Shown: positions 33,599-42,207, counted from the first letter of the stretch. The stretch is DNA of 64,000 nt from CATOSP01 sp965204715 (GCA_965204715.1 OZ242009.1:496001-560000); one strand, 5' to 3'. Notes: generated by a model not told the origin, from the letters alone. Made by a program: numbers and translations.

Positions 33599-34327
33599 CT
33601 AGCCACTGACATTGGTCTTGGCTGCCGGGCTGCCCAAGCGGCGCTCGTTGCCAGCCAGAATCCGCTGGATGTTGTCCCGGTGCTGCCAGATGATTATTGC
33701 CCCGCCCACCAGGGTGTACGCGGCATAGCCGGACGAGGACTTCCCCATCCACGCCAGGACCGCGGTGACCACGAAGGCGATGAGAACTCCGACGATGTTG
33801 CCCAGTGAGACGTAGCGGCTGATGAGGGTAATTATCACCATCACTGCCGCGGCGATAGCCGCCGCCAGCGGGGCCATAATCCACAGCCCCCCGAAACCGG
33901 CCAGAATGCCTCGTCCGCCCCGAAACTGGAGAAACACGGGCCAGTTATGTCCCGCCAGGGCAAGCAGGCCCGCGGCCACCTCACCCTGGGTTGTGCCGAT
34001 AACCTGTTGCGCCAGGTAAACTGACAGCAGGCCCTTCCCCATATCCAGCAGCAACACCAGAGCGGCGATCTTCACTCCCGCGGTCCGCAGCACGTTGGTC
34101 ATGCCCGTGCGGCCGCTCCCCTGTTCCCGCACATCCACGCCCTGACGCCAGAGAATCAGCATGTACCCCCAGGGGACCGACCCCAGCAGGTAGGCGATAA
34201 CCAGGACCGCCGCGTACCGGGCCGACAGCGGTTGGCCATCCAACACCAGCAACGAAAGGGCCACGGCAACAACGAGAGCAGGGAGCACAGTCAGGGAAAA
34301 TACCAACGGAGTCAGACGGAATATCAT
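33599..34327 (-). CDS. plsY: Glycerol-3-phosphate acyltransferase, acyl-phosphate dependent
   Basis: A 242-residue membrane enzyme that acylates glycerol 3-phosphate to lysophosphatidate. PlsY motifs: AYLLGSVPWGY near residues 45-55 (motif 1 type), SGRTGMTNVLRTAG near residues 71-84 and GHNWPVFLQFRGGRGILAGFGGL near residues 126-148 (usual G-H-x-x-P-x-F-x-x-F-x-G-G-K/R-G). It has an extra N-terminal helix of about 35 residues compared with the shorter E. coli protein. Its start codon overlaps the der stop by four bases (ATGA), and gpsA, its substrate supplier, follows. Confidence 0.9.
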   Translation of the reverse strand: MIFRLTPLVFSLTVLPALVVAVALSLLVLDGQPLSARYAAVLVIAYLLGSVPWGYMLILWRQGVDVREQGSGRTGMTNVLRTAGVKIAALVLLLDMGKGLLSVYLAQQVIGTTQGEVAAGLLALAGHNWPVFLQFRGGRGILAGFGGLWIMAPLAAAIAAAVMVIITLISRYVSLGNIVGVLIAFVVTAVLAWMGKSSSGYAAYTLVGGAIIIWQHRDNIQRILAGNERRLGSPAAKTNVSG

Positions 34328-35949
34328 CGCTCTTCTGGGAACGCCGCCCCATGTCCGGTCCGGGGCCGACGCGGTCGTCTGGGATCCGCCCCTCGACGGA
34401 ATAACAGCTTCAGGTGAGTGTGGTCGAACCCGAAGCTGGAGCGGATCCGGTTCTCAAGGTATCTTTCGTAGGAGAAGTGTACCAGACCGGGGTTATCCAC
34501 TGTAAACAGGAACGTGGGCGGGTTTACCCCGACCTGCCGCAGGCGCCTGATGTGCAGCCTCTCCCGCCTCCGGCCCCGGCCCTTGACTGCAACTGCCGGG
34601 GGCGAGTGGTCGGCCAGGGCGTCGGCCAGTACATATTGCAGTTCCCGGGCCGGAATGAACCTCATCCGCTCCTGCCGCAACTCCAGAGCGGTCCCCATCA
34701 GGCGCGCTATCCCCTGCTGGAGCAGAGCTGAGGTGAAGCATACCGGCACATAGGGCATGAAATGGAACCGTTCCCGGACCCAGGCCGCCGCCCGTTCCTG
34801 GGCAAACCGGCTGCCGTCCCGCGCCAGGTCCCACTTGTTCACCACGACAATGAGTCCCCGGCACATCTCCCAGGCCAACCCGGCGATGTGGGCGTCCTGG
34901 GCGGTGGCCAACTCGCTGGCGTCGATCACCAGCAAGGTGATGTCGCTCCGCTGCACGGCGTTGACCGCCCGCATCACGCTGAACTGCTCAATGCCGCGCT
35001 GCACACGCCCCCGACGCCGGATTCCCGCGGTGTCTATCAGCACCACGTCGTTGCCGTTGTAGCTGACGTAGGTATCCAGAGCGTCCCGCGTAGTCCCGGC
35101 CTCCGGCGTCACAATGGAACGCTCGTGCCCCAGGATGGAATTGAGGAGCATCGACTTGCCGACGTTGGTCCGGCCCACGATGGCCAGTTTCAGTTCCTCT
35201 ATCGGAGGCTGGACCTCAAGCCCATCGCCGTCTTCCTCTTCATCTTCGGGAAATACGGGCGTCAGGTAGGAGCACACCCGGTCCATCAGTTGGTAAACGC
35301 CCAGGTTGTGGTACGCGCTGATGGGCATCGGGTCGTCCAGCCCCAACTTGAAGAACTCAGAGGCGGCGAACTCCCTCACTTCGTTGTCCACCTTGTTCAC
35401 CGCCAGGATGACCGGTTTATCGGTGCGGCGCAGCCGGTCCGCGACCAGGGAGTCGGTGCCAGTCATGCCCTCAATGCCGTCGGTGAGGAATATCACCACA
35501 TCGGCATCGTCGACTGCCATGTCAGCCTGTTCTTGGACCTTGGTCTGGATGGCGCCCTCCGGCCTGGTCTCCAGACCTCCGGTGTCCACCAGAATGAACT
35601 GGTAAACATCCGGGTCCCGACCACCGCCCCGCACAGCAACCTCCCACAACGCCTCAGCCATGAGCCGGTCTCGGGTTGTCCCGGCGATGTCGGTGACTAT
35701 GGCGTGACGCCGGTTCAGGATGCGGTTGAAAAGGGAAGATTTCCCGACATTGGGCCGCCCAACGATGGCTACAACGGGAATGCGCTCGACAGGTATCTGG
35801 GAGACGGTTTCGGCAGGTACAGGAGACGCAGTAGAGTTTTCGAGCACGGTCAGCCGCCGTGCCGGGTACAAACCGGCAAGTTCAGGAACTGGGCTGGCCT
35901 CGATCCCGCTCTCACCCGGTTGAGGTTGTGATGTGGACTGTTCTTCCAT
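34324..35949 (-). CDS. der: Ribosome biogenesis GTPase Der (EngA)
   Basis: A tandem-GTPase factor for 50S assembly, 541 residues. First G domain: VAIVGRPNVGKSSLFNRILNR near residues 58-78, DIAGTTRDR, DTGG and NKVD. Second G domain: AIVGRTNVGKSMLLNSILG near residue 260, PEAGTTRDALDT, DTAG and NKWD. A C-terminal KH-like domain follows. It is longer than the usual 440-490 residues because of a Pro/Ser/Glu-rich N-terminal extension of about 55 residues. The last 18-20 residues (Arg/Pro-rich) are encoded inside a 52-bp dispersed repeat. Part of an argF-der-plsY-gpsA string. Confidence 0.93.
   Translation of the reverse strand: MEEQSTSQPQPGESGIEASPVPELAGLYPARRLTVLENSTASPVPAETVSQIPVERIPVVAIVGRPNVGKSSLFNRILNRRHAIVTDIAGTTRDRLMAEALWEVAVRGGGRDPDVYQFILVDTGGLETRPEGAIQTKVQEQADMAVDDADVVIFLTDGIEGMTGTDSLVADRLRRTDKPVILAVNKVDNEVREFAASEFFKLGLDDPMPISAYHNLGVYQLMDRVCSYLTPVFPEDEEEDGDGLEVQPPIEELKLAIVGRTNVGKSMLLNSILGHERSIVTPEAGTTRDALDTYVSYNGNDVVLIDTAGIRRRGRVQRGIEQFSVMRAVNAVQRSDITLLVIDASELATAQDAHIAGLAWEMCRGLIVVVNKWDLARDGSRFAQERAAAWVRERFHFMPYVPVCFTSALLQQGIARLMGTALELRQERMRFIPARELQYVLADALADHSPPAVAVKGRGRRRERLHIRRLRQVGVNPPTFLFTVDNPGLVHFSYERYLENRIRSSFGFDHTHLKLLFRRGADPRRPRRPRTGHGAAFPEER
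34346..34397 (+). repeat. 52-bp dispersed repeat, copy A (inside the der 3' end)
   Basis: Same orientation and length as copy B at 37468-37519. By eye 41 of 52 positions match, with the outer 7 bases (GCCCCAT) and the last 16 (GGATCCGCCCCTCGAC) identical. Here the repeat lies within coding sequence and contributes the C-terminal tail of Der. Confidence 0.7.
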
Positions 35950-35975
35950 TTCTTCCTGGCTGGTCCGGAGTCCTT

Positions 35976-36905
35976 CTAGGCACTGCTGAGGAGCAGTTCC
36001 ATAACGGCTTTTTGGGCGTGCAACCGGTTGTGGGCCTGGGCATAGGCTACCGATTGGGGATGCTCTAGCATCCCGGGCGGGGCCTCCTCGCCGTAGTGGA
36101 CGGGCATGTCGTGCATAAAGATGGCTTCGGGTCCGGCCTTCTCCATCAAGGCGGCGTCGACAGTATAGCCCTGGAAGGCGCGCCTGCGAACCTCCGACTC
36201 TGCCTCCTGTCCCATACTTGTCCAGGCGTCGGTGTAGACCACGTCCGCCCCTTGCACCCCCAGAACCGGATCGATAATGGTTTGGACAAGAGCCGCCCTC
36301 GAAGCCCGGTTGCGGGCGAGTTCCAGGCTGTCATCATCCAGGCAGTATCCCGGCGGCGCGGCGATGGTGAACCCCATGCCCACGGGAGGCAACGCCAGGC
36401 AGAGGCTCCGGGAGACATTGTTGCCGTCGCCGACAAAGGTCAGACCCAGTCCCTCCAATTTGCCCTTGCTCTCCTGGATGGTCAGCAGGTCAGCCATAGT
36501 CTGGCAGGGGTGCTCCCAATCGGACAGGGCATTGATGACGGGAACGGTGGAATAGGCCGCCAACTCTTCCAGCGAACGGTGAGAATTGACCCGCGCCACG
36601 ATGCCGTCCACGTAGCCGGACAGCACCCGTGCCACATCGGACACCGGCTCGCGCACCCCAAGCCCCACCTCTTCCGGCCCCATGTAGAAAGAAAACCCGC
36701 CCAGTTGCTGAATGCCCACCTGGAAGCTGGCCTTGGTACGCAGGGACGGCTTCTCGAACAGCAGGGCGATGCTCTTGCCCTGGAGGGGTTTCGGACCCCG
36801 TGCCTCGAAATCCGGAGCCTTCATCTCCTGCGCCCTGTCCAGTATACGGCGCGTCTCGTCAGCGGTAAGGTCGGTTACGGATAGGAGGTCCCTTTTTGTT
36901 GACAT
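35976..36905 (-). CDS. argF: Ornithine carbamoyltransferase
   Basis: A 309-residue carbamoyltransferase of the arginine pathway. Signatures: FEKPSLRTKASFQVG near residues 50-64 (carbamoyl-phosphate loop, usually SxRTR), VINALSDWEHPCQTMADLLTIQE near residues 121-143 (HPCQ), FVGDGNNVSRSL near residue 152 and DAWTSMGQE near residue 219. The usual HCLPA element reads MHDMPVHYGEE near residue 262: the conserved Cys is Asp, so a related transcarbamoylase activity cannot be fully excluded. The ATG at 36905 is used; an in-frame start 13 codons upstream is less likely. It appears to lead the argF-der-plsY-gpsA set (26-bp gap to der). Confidence 0.85.
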   Translation of the reverse strand: MSTKRDLLSVTDLTADETRRILDRAQEMKAPDFEARGPKPLQGKSIALLFEKPSLRTKASFQVGIQQLGGFSFYMGPEEVGLGVREPVSDVARVLSGYVDGIVARVNSHRSLEELAAYSTVPVINALSDWEHPCQTMADLLTIQESKGKLEGLGLTFVGDGNNVSRSLCLALPPVGMGFTIAAPPGYCLDDDSLELARNRASRAALVQTIIDPVLGVQGADVVYTDAWTSMGQEAESEVRRRAFQGYTVDAALMEKAGPEAIFMHDMPVHYGEEAPPGMLEHPQSVAYAQAHNRLHAQKAVMELLLSSA

Positions 36906-37075
36906 ATTATGTCCACTCCGACCATCAGAATCATATCCTAACACAATGGGCCATTCAAGCTAACCTTATCCCGCCCCTGCCCGTCAATCTGTTATGATAC
37001 GTTCCCGGTACGGATTTTGAAACGAGGGGGCGGAAGCGGGGCGGTGGTAGGATTCGGAAAAGGAGGTCCGGCGCG

Positions 37076-37444
37076 ATGGCAAGCCCCGGTATTGCCCCCG
37101 GACTGAAGGGGCAGCGGCAGACCATAGTCTGCGAACACAATGTCGCCAGCCACGTTAACAAGTTCAGCACACCATCCATGATTGGTCTAATGGAGGGGGC
37201 ATCCATAGAGGCCGTCCGCGACCTGTTGGAGGAAGGCCAGACCTCGGTGGGCTACGAGGTGAACGTCCGCCACATCGCACCTGCCGACATCGGCGCGACC
37301 ATCATAGCCCACGCCGAGTTGATAGAAGTTGAACGCAACCGGATGCTGTTCAACGTGACGGCCCTGGCATTAGACGGGTCTGGGGGCGAAACGAAAATCG
37401 GGGAAGGCACCCACCGGAGAGCAATCATCAGCACCAGCCGTTAG
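37076..37444 (+). CDS. Hot-dog-fold thioesterase, fluoroacetyl-CoA thioesterase-like
   Basis: A 122-residue single hot-dog domain of the FlK-like thioesterase family. STPSMIGLMEGAS near residues 31-43 provides the Thr and Glu, and YEVNVRHIAPADIGATI near residues 60-76 the His, of the catalytic triad described for FlK. It should hydrolyse small acyl-CoA thioesters; fluoroacetyl specificity is not implied. AAAGGAGGTCCGGCGCG precedes the ATG. It is divergent from argF. Confidence 0.82.
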   Translation: MASPGIAPGLKGQRQTIVCEHNVASHVNKFSTPSMIGLMEGASIEAVRDLLEEGQTSVGYEVNVRHIAPADIGATIIAHAELIEVERNRMLFNVTALALDGSGGETKIGEGTHRRAIISTSR

Positions 37445-37467
37445 CCCTGGGCCGCACTGAGAACGTT

Positions 37468-37519
37468 GCCCCATACCCGGTGCGGGGCCGGAACACCCGT
37501 ATAGGATCCGCCCCTCGAC
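37468..37519 (+). repeat. 52-bp dispersed repeat, copy B
   Basis: Matches copy A at 34346-34397 at 41 of 52 positions, with fully conserved ends. It sits 24 bp past the thioesterase stop. A small hairpin (CGCCCC at 37529-37534 paired with 37540-37545) follows and may act as terminator. Confidence 0.7.
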
Positions 37520-37604
37520 CACAAGGTTCGCCCCGCAATGGGGCGTGTGCTAAAATTTCCTAAACTATAGTCCCTGAATCATGCTGTGATTGGGAGCGGT
37601 TGAT

Positions 37605-38873
37605 ATGGCCAATATGGAGCATGTACAAATCGTTAAACGGGGCAGGGACACCGTCGCCCGGTGGCGGGAAGAGCACCCGGGCGAAGTGCTGGACCTCAAC
37701 GCCTCCTACATGAGTTATGCGCGGATCCCGCAAGTGGACCTTTCCGGCGCGGACATCCGGGACTCAGACCTCATGGGCGCGACGTTACCTAGAGCCAACC
37801 TGTCCGGGGCGCGGCTGAATCCCGTCCACATGTACCGGGCCGACATGCGCCAGGCAAACGTTACCCGCGCTCTGCTCAACGGAGCAAACCTCCGGGGCGC
37901 GAACCTGGCGGGTGCCGATTTTTCCGATTCGGACCTGGACCGGGTGGTCCTGTCGGACGCCAACCTGACCGGGTGCAACTTGTCCCGCGTCAACCTGTCC
38001 CGCGTCAACCTGACCGGCGCCAACCTCACGGGGGCCAATCTTACGGGGGCCAACCTGAACCGGGCAACTCTGACCCGGACCAACCTGAGCGATGCCGTAT
38101 TCGACGGGGCAGATTTCTACGAAGCCATCTTCAACAATACCGAAATGGGCGGGGCCAACTTCGGCGGGGGCATCGTCGGCTACACCGTGTTCCAGAACTG
38201 CGACTTCAGCGGAGCGGTGGGCCTCGACCTGGTGCGTCACGACGGGCCCAGCACCATCGGCATCGACTCCCTGTACCGGTCGAAGGGCCTGATTGCTGAG
38301 GAGTTCCTGCGCAATGCCGGAGTCCCCGAAGGCATGGCGGGCTTCCAAGCCTCCTTGGTGGATGCCGCCATTGCTCTGGGGGACTGCTTCATTTCCTGCG
38401 CTGACGAGGACGAGCAATTTGCCACTGCCCTGAGGAATGACCTGCAAACCCAGGGGGTGCGCTGCTGGGTCTTCTCCGAGGGTTCGCGGGGCAGCGCCCT
38501 AGTGGAACGGCACAGCACCTCGGACCAGGAGGAGGTGGAGCGCTGGGTCCGGCCCTACGACAAGATGGTGGTGGTCTGCTCGGCCAAGACATTGGATAGC
38601 GAGAGCGTGCGCAACGACCTCCGCGCGGCCCAGGAGTTGCAGCAGGCCAGGGATGAGTGGGTATTGTTCCTGGCAGCCTCCGACGGCACTTTCTCCGACC
38701 GTAGCAGAAACCGGCAGGCCCGGAACATAGCAATGGAACACCTAGTCTTCAATCTCCAGACCAGGGACTCCGACTCCGAGACATATCAACAGGAACTGGC
38801 CAAGCTGGCCGACGGGCTGAAGCAGACCCAACCTGCCAGCGCGGGCGTCCCTGCGGTGGACTTCCAGTTGTAG
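37605..38873 (+). CDS. Pentapeptide-repeat/TIR-domain fusion protein
   Basis: A 422-residue protein. Residues about 45-215 are pentapeptide repeats of the A(N/D)LxG/R type (for example NLTGANLTGANLTGANLNRA), forming a right-handed quadrilateral helix. Residues about 265-390 look like a TIR domain: DCFISCADEDEQFATALRNDLQTQGVRCWVF, then DKMVVVCSAKTLDSESVRNDL. In NADase TIRs a Glu follows the SxWV segment; here the aligned position seems to be Asp, so catalysis is doubtful. The ATG at 37605 follows GGGAGCGG. Possible roles are defence, signalling or scaffolding. No partner gene is adjacent. Confidence 0.8.
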   Translation: MANMEHVQIVKRGRDTVARWREEHPGEVLDLNASYMSYARIPQVDLSGADIRDSDLMGATLPRANLSGARLNPVHMYRADMRQANVTRALLNGANLRGANLAGADFSDSDLDRVVLSDANLTGCNLSRVNLSRVNLTGANLTGANLTGANLNRATLTRTNLSDAVFDGADFYEAIFNNTEMGGANFGGGIVGYTVFQNCDFSGAVGLDLVRHDGPSTIGIDSLYRSKGLIAEEFLRNAGVPEGMAGFQASLVDAAIALGDCFISCADEDEQFATALRNDLQTQGVRCWVFSEGSRGSALVERHSTSDQEEVERWVRPYDKMVVVCSAKTLDSESVRNDLRAAQELQQARDEWVLFLAASDGTFSDRSRNRQARNIAMEHLVFNLQTRDSDSETYQQELAKLADGLKQTQPASAGVPAVDFQL

Positions 38874-39000
38874 GCATGAGGCCGGCAGCTACCTGTGACA
38901 ACTCCCATAGTATGAACATGAAGCACTTCATACCGGCAAGAACCGCTCCCTGACTTGACAGGCTCGCCTCTTCTCTGTTTCCAGTGCCGTCACCTGACGT

Positions 39001-39034
39001 GAAAAGGCCGGAGGAATCGATCCCCCGGCCTTAA
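39001..39034 (-). terminator. Intrinsic terminator of dehalogenase-like gene copy 1
   Basis: AAGGCCGG at 39004-39011 pairs with CCGGCCTT at 39025-39032. On the minus strand the stem is followed by TTTT, about 35 bp past the stop codon of the gene at 39066-40340. Confidence 0.75.
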
Positions 39035-39065
39035 TTGCCGTGGTAGTGATGGACTCCGGGAAGAG

Positions 39066-40340
39066 CTAGATGTAGTCTTCCTCTTCGTACATCATTTCGA
39101 GGTTGTCCCTGCTCTGGGCAGCGCCGCGGGCGACCTCCTCGCGGAGGCTCTCGAGCATCTCGTCTGTGATCACGCCACCGGAAGCGCGGGCCTGCTCCTT
39201 GAACTGGATGAACGCCCATTCCTCGGTGTCACCCTGGGGCATATCGAAGAAGTCACGGTCGAATACCGGCATCTCGCCGGGGCCGAAATAGCCCTTGCCC
39301 TCGAGGATGTAGCCTTCGAGGTCGTGGGTGCCCTTGCCCAGCACCTGTCCGGTGGAAGCATAGTGCTCCATCACGTTCTTCAGGCCGTACTTCTGGATGG
39401 GGCAGACCTTCATGCAGATGCCACAGCCCAGGTAGCGGGCCATCACGGGGCGGCAGCGCTTGAAGTAGAGCTTGTTCTTCTCAAGTCCGCGCCACCAAAT
39501 CTTGTCGCGCATCAGCGCGCGGCCCGGGCAGCGGTTGACGCACACCTGGCAGACCTGGCAGAAGGCGTGGATGCCGTAGTCTACCGGCTTGTCGTAGGTG
39601 ACGTTGGCATCGGTGGTGATCATCATAATCCGGCAGCGGTTGCCCTCGTGGGGAGTCAACAGATAGCCGCAGGCTCCCAACTGACCGAGACCGGCTTCCA
39701 CGAACATTGGGATGTAGGGACCGGTGTTGTCGTTGGGGCTGTGAACCTGAGCACGATACCCCAGAGAGTTAATGTAGCTGCCAAGCTCCAGGCCTGCTGC
39801 ACCCTCGGTGCGGTAGGTGCTGGAGTGGACAATCTCAGCATCGACGCTGGGGATGGTCTGGGTAGGCTCGTAATCCTGCTCGAAGGCCAGGCAGATGACG
39901 TGGGGGAATTTGACCCAGTCCTTCTTGCTCTGGTAGGTGTAGCGGTGATCGTAGTAGGTGATGCCGACCTCGACGAATCCGAGCTCGCGGGCCTTGTCTT
40001 TGATGAGTTCGGTGACGTCCTCTCCCGTGGGCTCGGCGGACGGTTCCTGGTCGCCGGTAAGACGGGCGGCCATGATCAGCGGCCGGTTGAGCTTGTCGTG
40101 TTCCTTGCGGATCTCCCGCATCTCGGCGTGCTGGTCGCGGAAGGTGTTGGCCCAGTCGCGGGACGCCCGCTCGGTGATGTTCATGGTTTCCAGCGGGTAT
40201 TCCCTGGCGTACCAGTCCACTTCGCGCTGGTTCAGCGGAATACCGGGAACGGTTTCCAGTTCTTCGGGGACCGGGATCGTTACCGGGGCATCACCAGGGA
40301 ACTTGCCCGGCCTTACGACCTCGTGACCAATCTTCAGCAT
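39066..40340 (-). CDS. Reductive-dehalogenase-like cobalamin/Fe-S protein, copy 1
   Basis: A 424-residue soluble protein of the RdhA/QueG-like family. Two 4Fe-4S motifs are visible: Cys261, 264, 267 and 271 (CX2CX2CX3CP) and Cys296, 306, 309 and 313 (CX9CX2CX3CP). Before them, MFVEAGLGQLGACGYLLTP (residues 212-230) is the conserved AGLG-x-G element of the B12-binding core. The N-terminal 90 residues are charged and helical (TERASRDWANTFRDQ). There is no Tat signal and no rdhB-type anchor gene, so it is probably cytoplasmic and not respiratory. The family usually removes halogens or reduces nucleosides; the substrate is unknown. GGGAGGAG precedes the ATG. Confidence 0.8.
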   Translation of the reverse strand: MLKIGHEVVRPGKFPGDAPVTIPVPEELETVPGIPLNQREVDWYAREYPLETMNITERASRDWANTFRDQHAEMREIRKEHDKLNRPLIMAARLTGDQEPSAEPTGEDVTELIKDKARELGFVEVGITYYDHRYTYQSKKDWVKFPHVICLAFEQDYEPTQTIPSVDAEIVHSSTYRTEGAAGLELGSYINSLGYRAQVHSPNDNTGPYIPMFVEAGLGQLGACGYLLTPHEGNRCRIMMITTDANVTYDKPVDYGIHAFCQVCQVCVNRCPGRALMRDKIWWRGLEKNKLYFKRCRPVMARYLGCGICMKVCPIQKYGLKNVMEHYASTGQVLGKGTHDLEGYILEGKGYFGPGEMPVFDRDFFDMPQGDTEEWAFIQFKEQARASGGVITDEMLESLREEVARGAAQSRDNLEMMYEEEDYI

Positions 40341-40394
40341 ATACTCCTCCCTATCGGATTGGCTTGAAATAAAGGTTGCCCCAAGGTACGCCAA

Positions 40395-40423
40395 ACCATA
40401 CTTGCTGCGCGTATATTTGTCAA
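40395..40423 (-). promoter_or_regulatory. Sigma70 promoter of dehalogenase-like copy 1
   Basis: On the minus strand: TTGACA (40418-40423), a 17-bp spacer, TATGGT (40395-40400). The predicted 5' leader is about 48 nt. It has the same hexamers and spacing as the promoter of copy 3. Confidence 0.8.
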
Positions 40424-40567
40424 GCCTATAGGGATACAGCTTCTATATCGCCAGTCTCGATAGTTATCAGTACACTGGTCGATGGTCCGAGACAGCACGA
40501 CGACCATATGCCAGGGCATCCGGAAGCGGTCCTCCCTGCTCTTTCCAGCGACATTTCTGCCAAACAA

Positions 40568-40599
40568 GTAAAGGGCCGACAGATCTCTGCCGGCCCCTT
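40568..40599 (-). terminator. Intrinsic terminator of dehalogenase-like gene copy 2
   Basis: A long stem formed by GGGCCGACAG (40573-40582) with CTGCCGGCCC (40587-40596), one mismatch, followed on the minus strand by TTTA. It lies about 55 bp after the copy 2 stop. The remaining 315-bp spacer holds only this and the copy 1 promoter. Confidence 0.65.
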
Positions 40600-40655
40600 G
40601 GGGTTTTCCTGATTGACGCCCCAACGTCGCCGTCGGAGCGCCGGGTGACGATCGA

Positions 40656-41945
40656 CTAGATGTAGTCGGCGTCGATATTGTTCAACTCGTTGTCCATCAT
40701 CGCAACGATGTCGTACTCCTGGCTGAGGGCCTTGACCATCTCTTCCTTCAGATCTGAGAGCATGTCGTCGCTGATGTCCCCGCCGGAAGCGCGGGCCTTG
40801 GACTTGAACTCCTCGAACGCATGGTCCTCGATGGTGCCGGTGGGCATATCGAAGAAGTCGCGGTCGAAGACAGGCATCTCGCCGGGACCGAAGTAGCCCT
40901 TGCCCTCGAGGGTGTAGCCTTCAAGGTCATGGGTGCCCTTGCCCAGCACCTGTCCGGTGGAAGCGTAGTGCTCCATCACGTTCTTCAGGCCGTACTTCTG
41001 GATGGGGCAGACCTTCATGCAGACGCCGCAGCCCAGGTAGCGGGCCATCACGGGACGGCAGCGCTTGAAGTAGAGCTTGTTCTTCTCAAGTCCACGCCAC
41101 CAGATCTTGTCGCGCATCAGCGCGCGGCCCGGGCAGCGGTTGACGCACACCTGACAGACCTGGCAGAAGGCGTGGATGCCGTAGTCGACGGGCTTGTCAT
41201 AGGTGATGTTGGCGTCGGTGGTGACCATCATCAACCGGCAGCGGTTGCCCTGGTGGGGGGTCAACAGGTAGCCGCAGGCTCCGAGCTGGCCGAGGCCGGC
41301 TTCCACGAACATGGGGATGACCGGGCCGGTAGCGTCGCTGGAGTGGATGACGTGGGCCTTGTAGCCCAGGGAGCGAATGTAGTTGCCCAACTCCAGGCCG
41401 GCGGCAGCCTGCGTCCGGTAGGTGCTGGAGTGAACGATCTCAGCATCGACGCTGGGGATGGTCTGGGTAGGCTCGTAGTCCTGCTCATAGGCCAAGCAGA
41501 TTGCGTGCGGCAGGAAGGTGAAGCCCTTCTTGCTCTGGAACTCGTAGCGGTGGTCGTAGGGGGCGATTCCTACTTCGAGGTAGCCCAACTCGCGGGCCTT
41601 GTCCTTGATCTTCTGGGTGACGTCTTCGCCGGTGGGCTCAACGGCGGGTTCCATGTCAGCGGTGGCGCGGCCAGCCATAATCAGGCCACGGTTGAGCTTG
41701 TCGTGCTCCTTGCGAATCTCCCGCATCTCCACGTGGGTGTCCCGGAGAGCATTGGACCAGTCGCGGGAAGCGCGCTCGGTGTAGTTGATGGACTCCAAGG
41801 GATACTCGCGGGCGTACCAGTCAACCTCGCGGTTGTTGAGAGGAATACCGGGAACGGTTTCCAACTCTTCCGGTACGGGAATGGTGACTTCCGGGTCACC
41901 CCATTTTGCGCCGGGCCTCACGACCTCATGGCCGATCTTTAGCAT
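40656..41945 (-). CDS. Reductive-dehalogenase-like cobalamin/Fe-S protein, copy 2
   Basis: A 429-residue paralogue of the proteins encoded on either side. It has the same order: charged helical N-terminus, conserved VEVGI-type strand with YDHRYEFQSKK near residue 130, PSVDAEIVHSSTYRT near residue 165, AGLGQLGACGYLLTPHQGNRC near residue 216, then the two cluster motifs (CQVCQVCVNRCP and CGVCMKVCP). It ends in DADYI. DNA over the cluster region (40858-41180) is almost identical to copy 3 but clearly diverged from copy 1. It has its own promoter, the SD GGGAGGAG and its own terminator. Confidence 0.8.
   Translation of the reverse strand: MLKIGHEVVRPGAKWGDPEVTIPVPEELETVPGIPLNNREVDWYAREYPLESINYTERASRDWSNALRDTHVEMREIRKEHDKLNRGLIMAGRATADMEPAVEPTGEDVTQKIKDKARELGYLEVGIAPYDHRYEFQSKKGFTFLPHAICLAYEQDYEPTQTIPSVDAEIVHSSTYRTQAAAGLELGNYIRSLGYKAHVIHSSDATGPVIPMFVEAGLGQLGACGYLLTPHQGNRCRLMMVTTDANITYDKPVDYGIHAFCQVCQVCVNRCPGRALMRDKIWWRGLEKNKLYFKRCRPVMARYLGCGVCMKVCPIQKYGLKNVMEHYASTGQVLGKGTHDLEGYTLEGKGYFGPGEMPVFDRDFFDMPTGTIEDHAFEEFKSKARASGGDISDDMLSDLKEEMVKALSQEYDIVAMMDNELNNIDADYI
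40858..41180 (-). repeat. 323-bp near-identical block shared with copy 3
   Basis: Matches 42465-42787 with three differences counted by eye. It covers the cluster-binding region and the following conserved segment. Flanking sequence of the two genes is much less similar, which suggests gene conversion or selection on this part. Confidence 0.8.
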
Positions 41946-42002
41946 GTCTTCTCCTCCCAATAATATGCCTCGTGGACGCTTTTCCGCCCGAGTTCTGCCC
42001 CA

Positions 42003-42031
42003 ACAATATATGTCCGAACCCCCCGTGTCAA
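42003..42031 (-). promoter_or_regulatory. Sigma70 promoter of dehalogenase-like copy 2
   Basis: On the minus strand: TTGACA (42026-42031), a 17-bp spacer, TATTGT (42003-42008). The overlapping TATATT gives a 15-bp spacer. The leader is about 51 nt. Confidence 0.75.
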
Positions 42032-42167
42032 TAGTATGTGGGAGCAATTTTCATATCTGCCCGATAATTCGTGGACTTGCCGAAGGCGTTGACGTGATTC
42101 GTCGCAATCGTGCCACAGTTACGGCGGCTATTCGTATCCGGGCTACGGACCGGTCGCGTCCGGGAAA

Positions 42168-42207
42168 CCACACGGGACGAGGACTTTGTTTTCCTCGTCC
42201 CGTGTGG
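42168..42207 (-). terminator. Intrinsic terminator of dehalogenase-like gene copy 3
   Basis: Perfect 15-bp stem: CCACACGGGACGAGG at 42168-42182 with its complement at 42193-42207 and a 10-nt loop. On the minus strand TTT follows. It lies about 70 bp after the copy 3 stop in a 329-bp spacer that also holds the copy 2 promoter. Confidence 0.8.

Noticed and set aside
34762..35931. Long plus-strand open frame opposite der (389 codons)
   Set aside because: Low-complexity His/Gln/Val-rich product opposite a clear essential GTPase; an antisense shadow of high-GC codon use.
40821..41942. Long plus-strand open frame opposite dehalogenase-like copy 2 (and similar ones opposite copies 1 and 3)
   Set aside because: They recur in all three copies only because the coding strand is conserved; no start signal and compositionally unlike protein.
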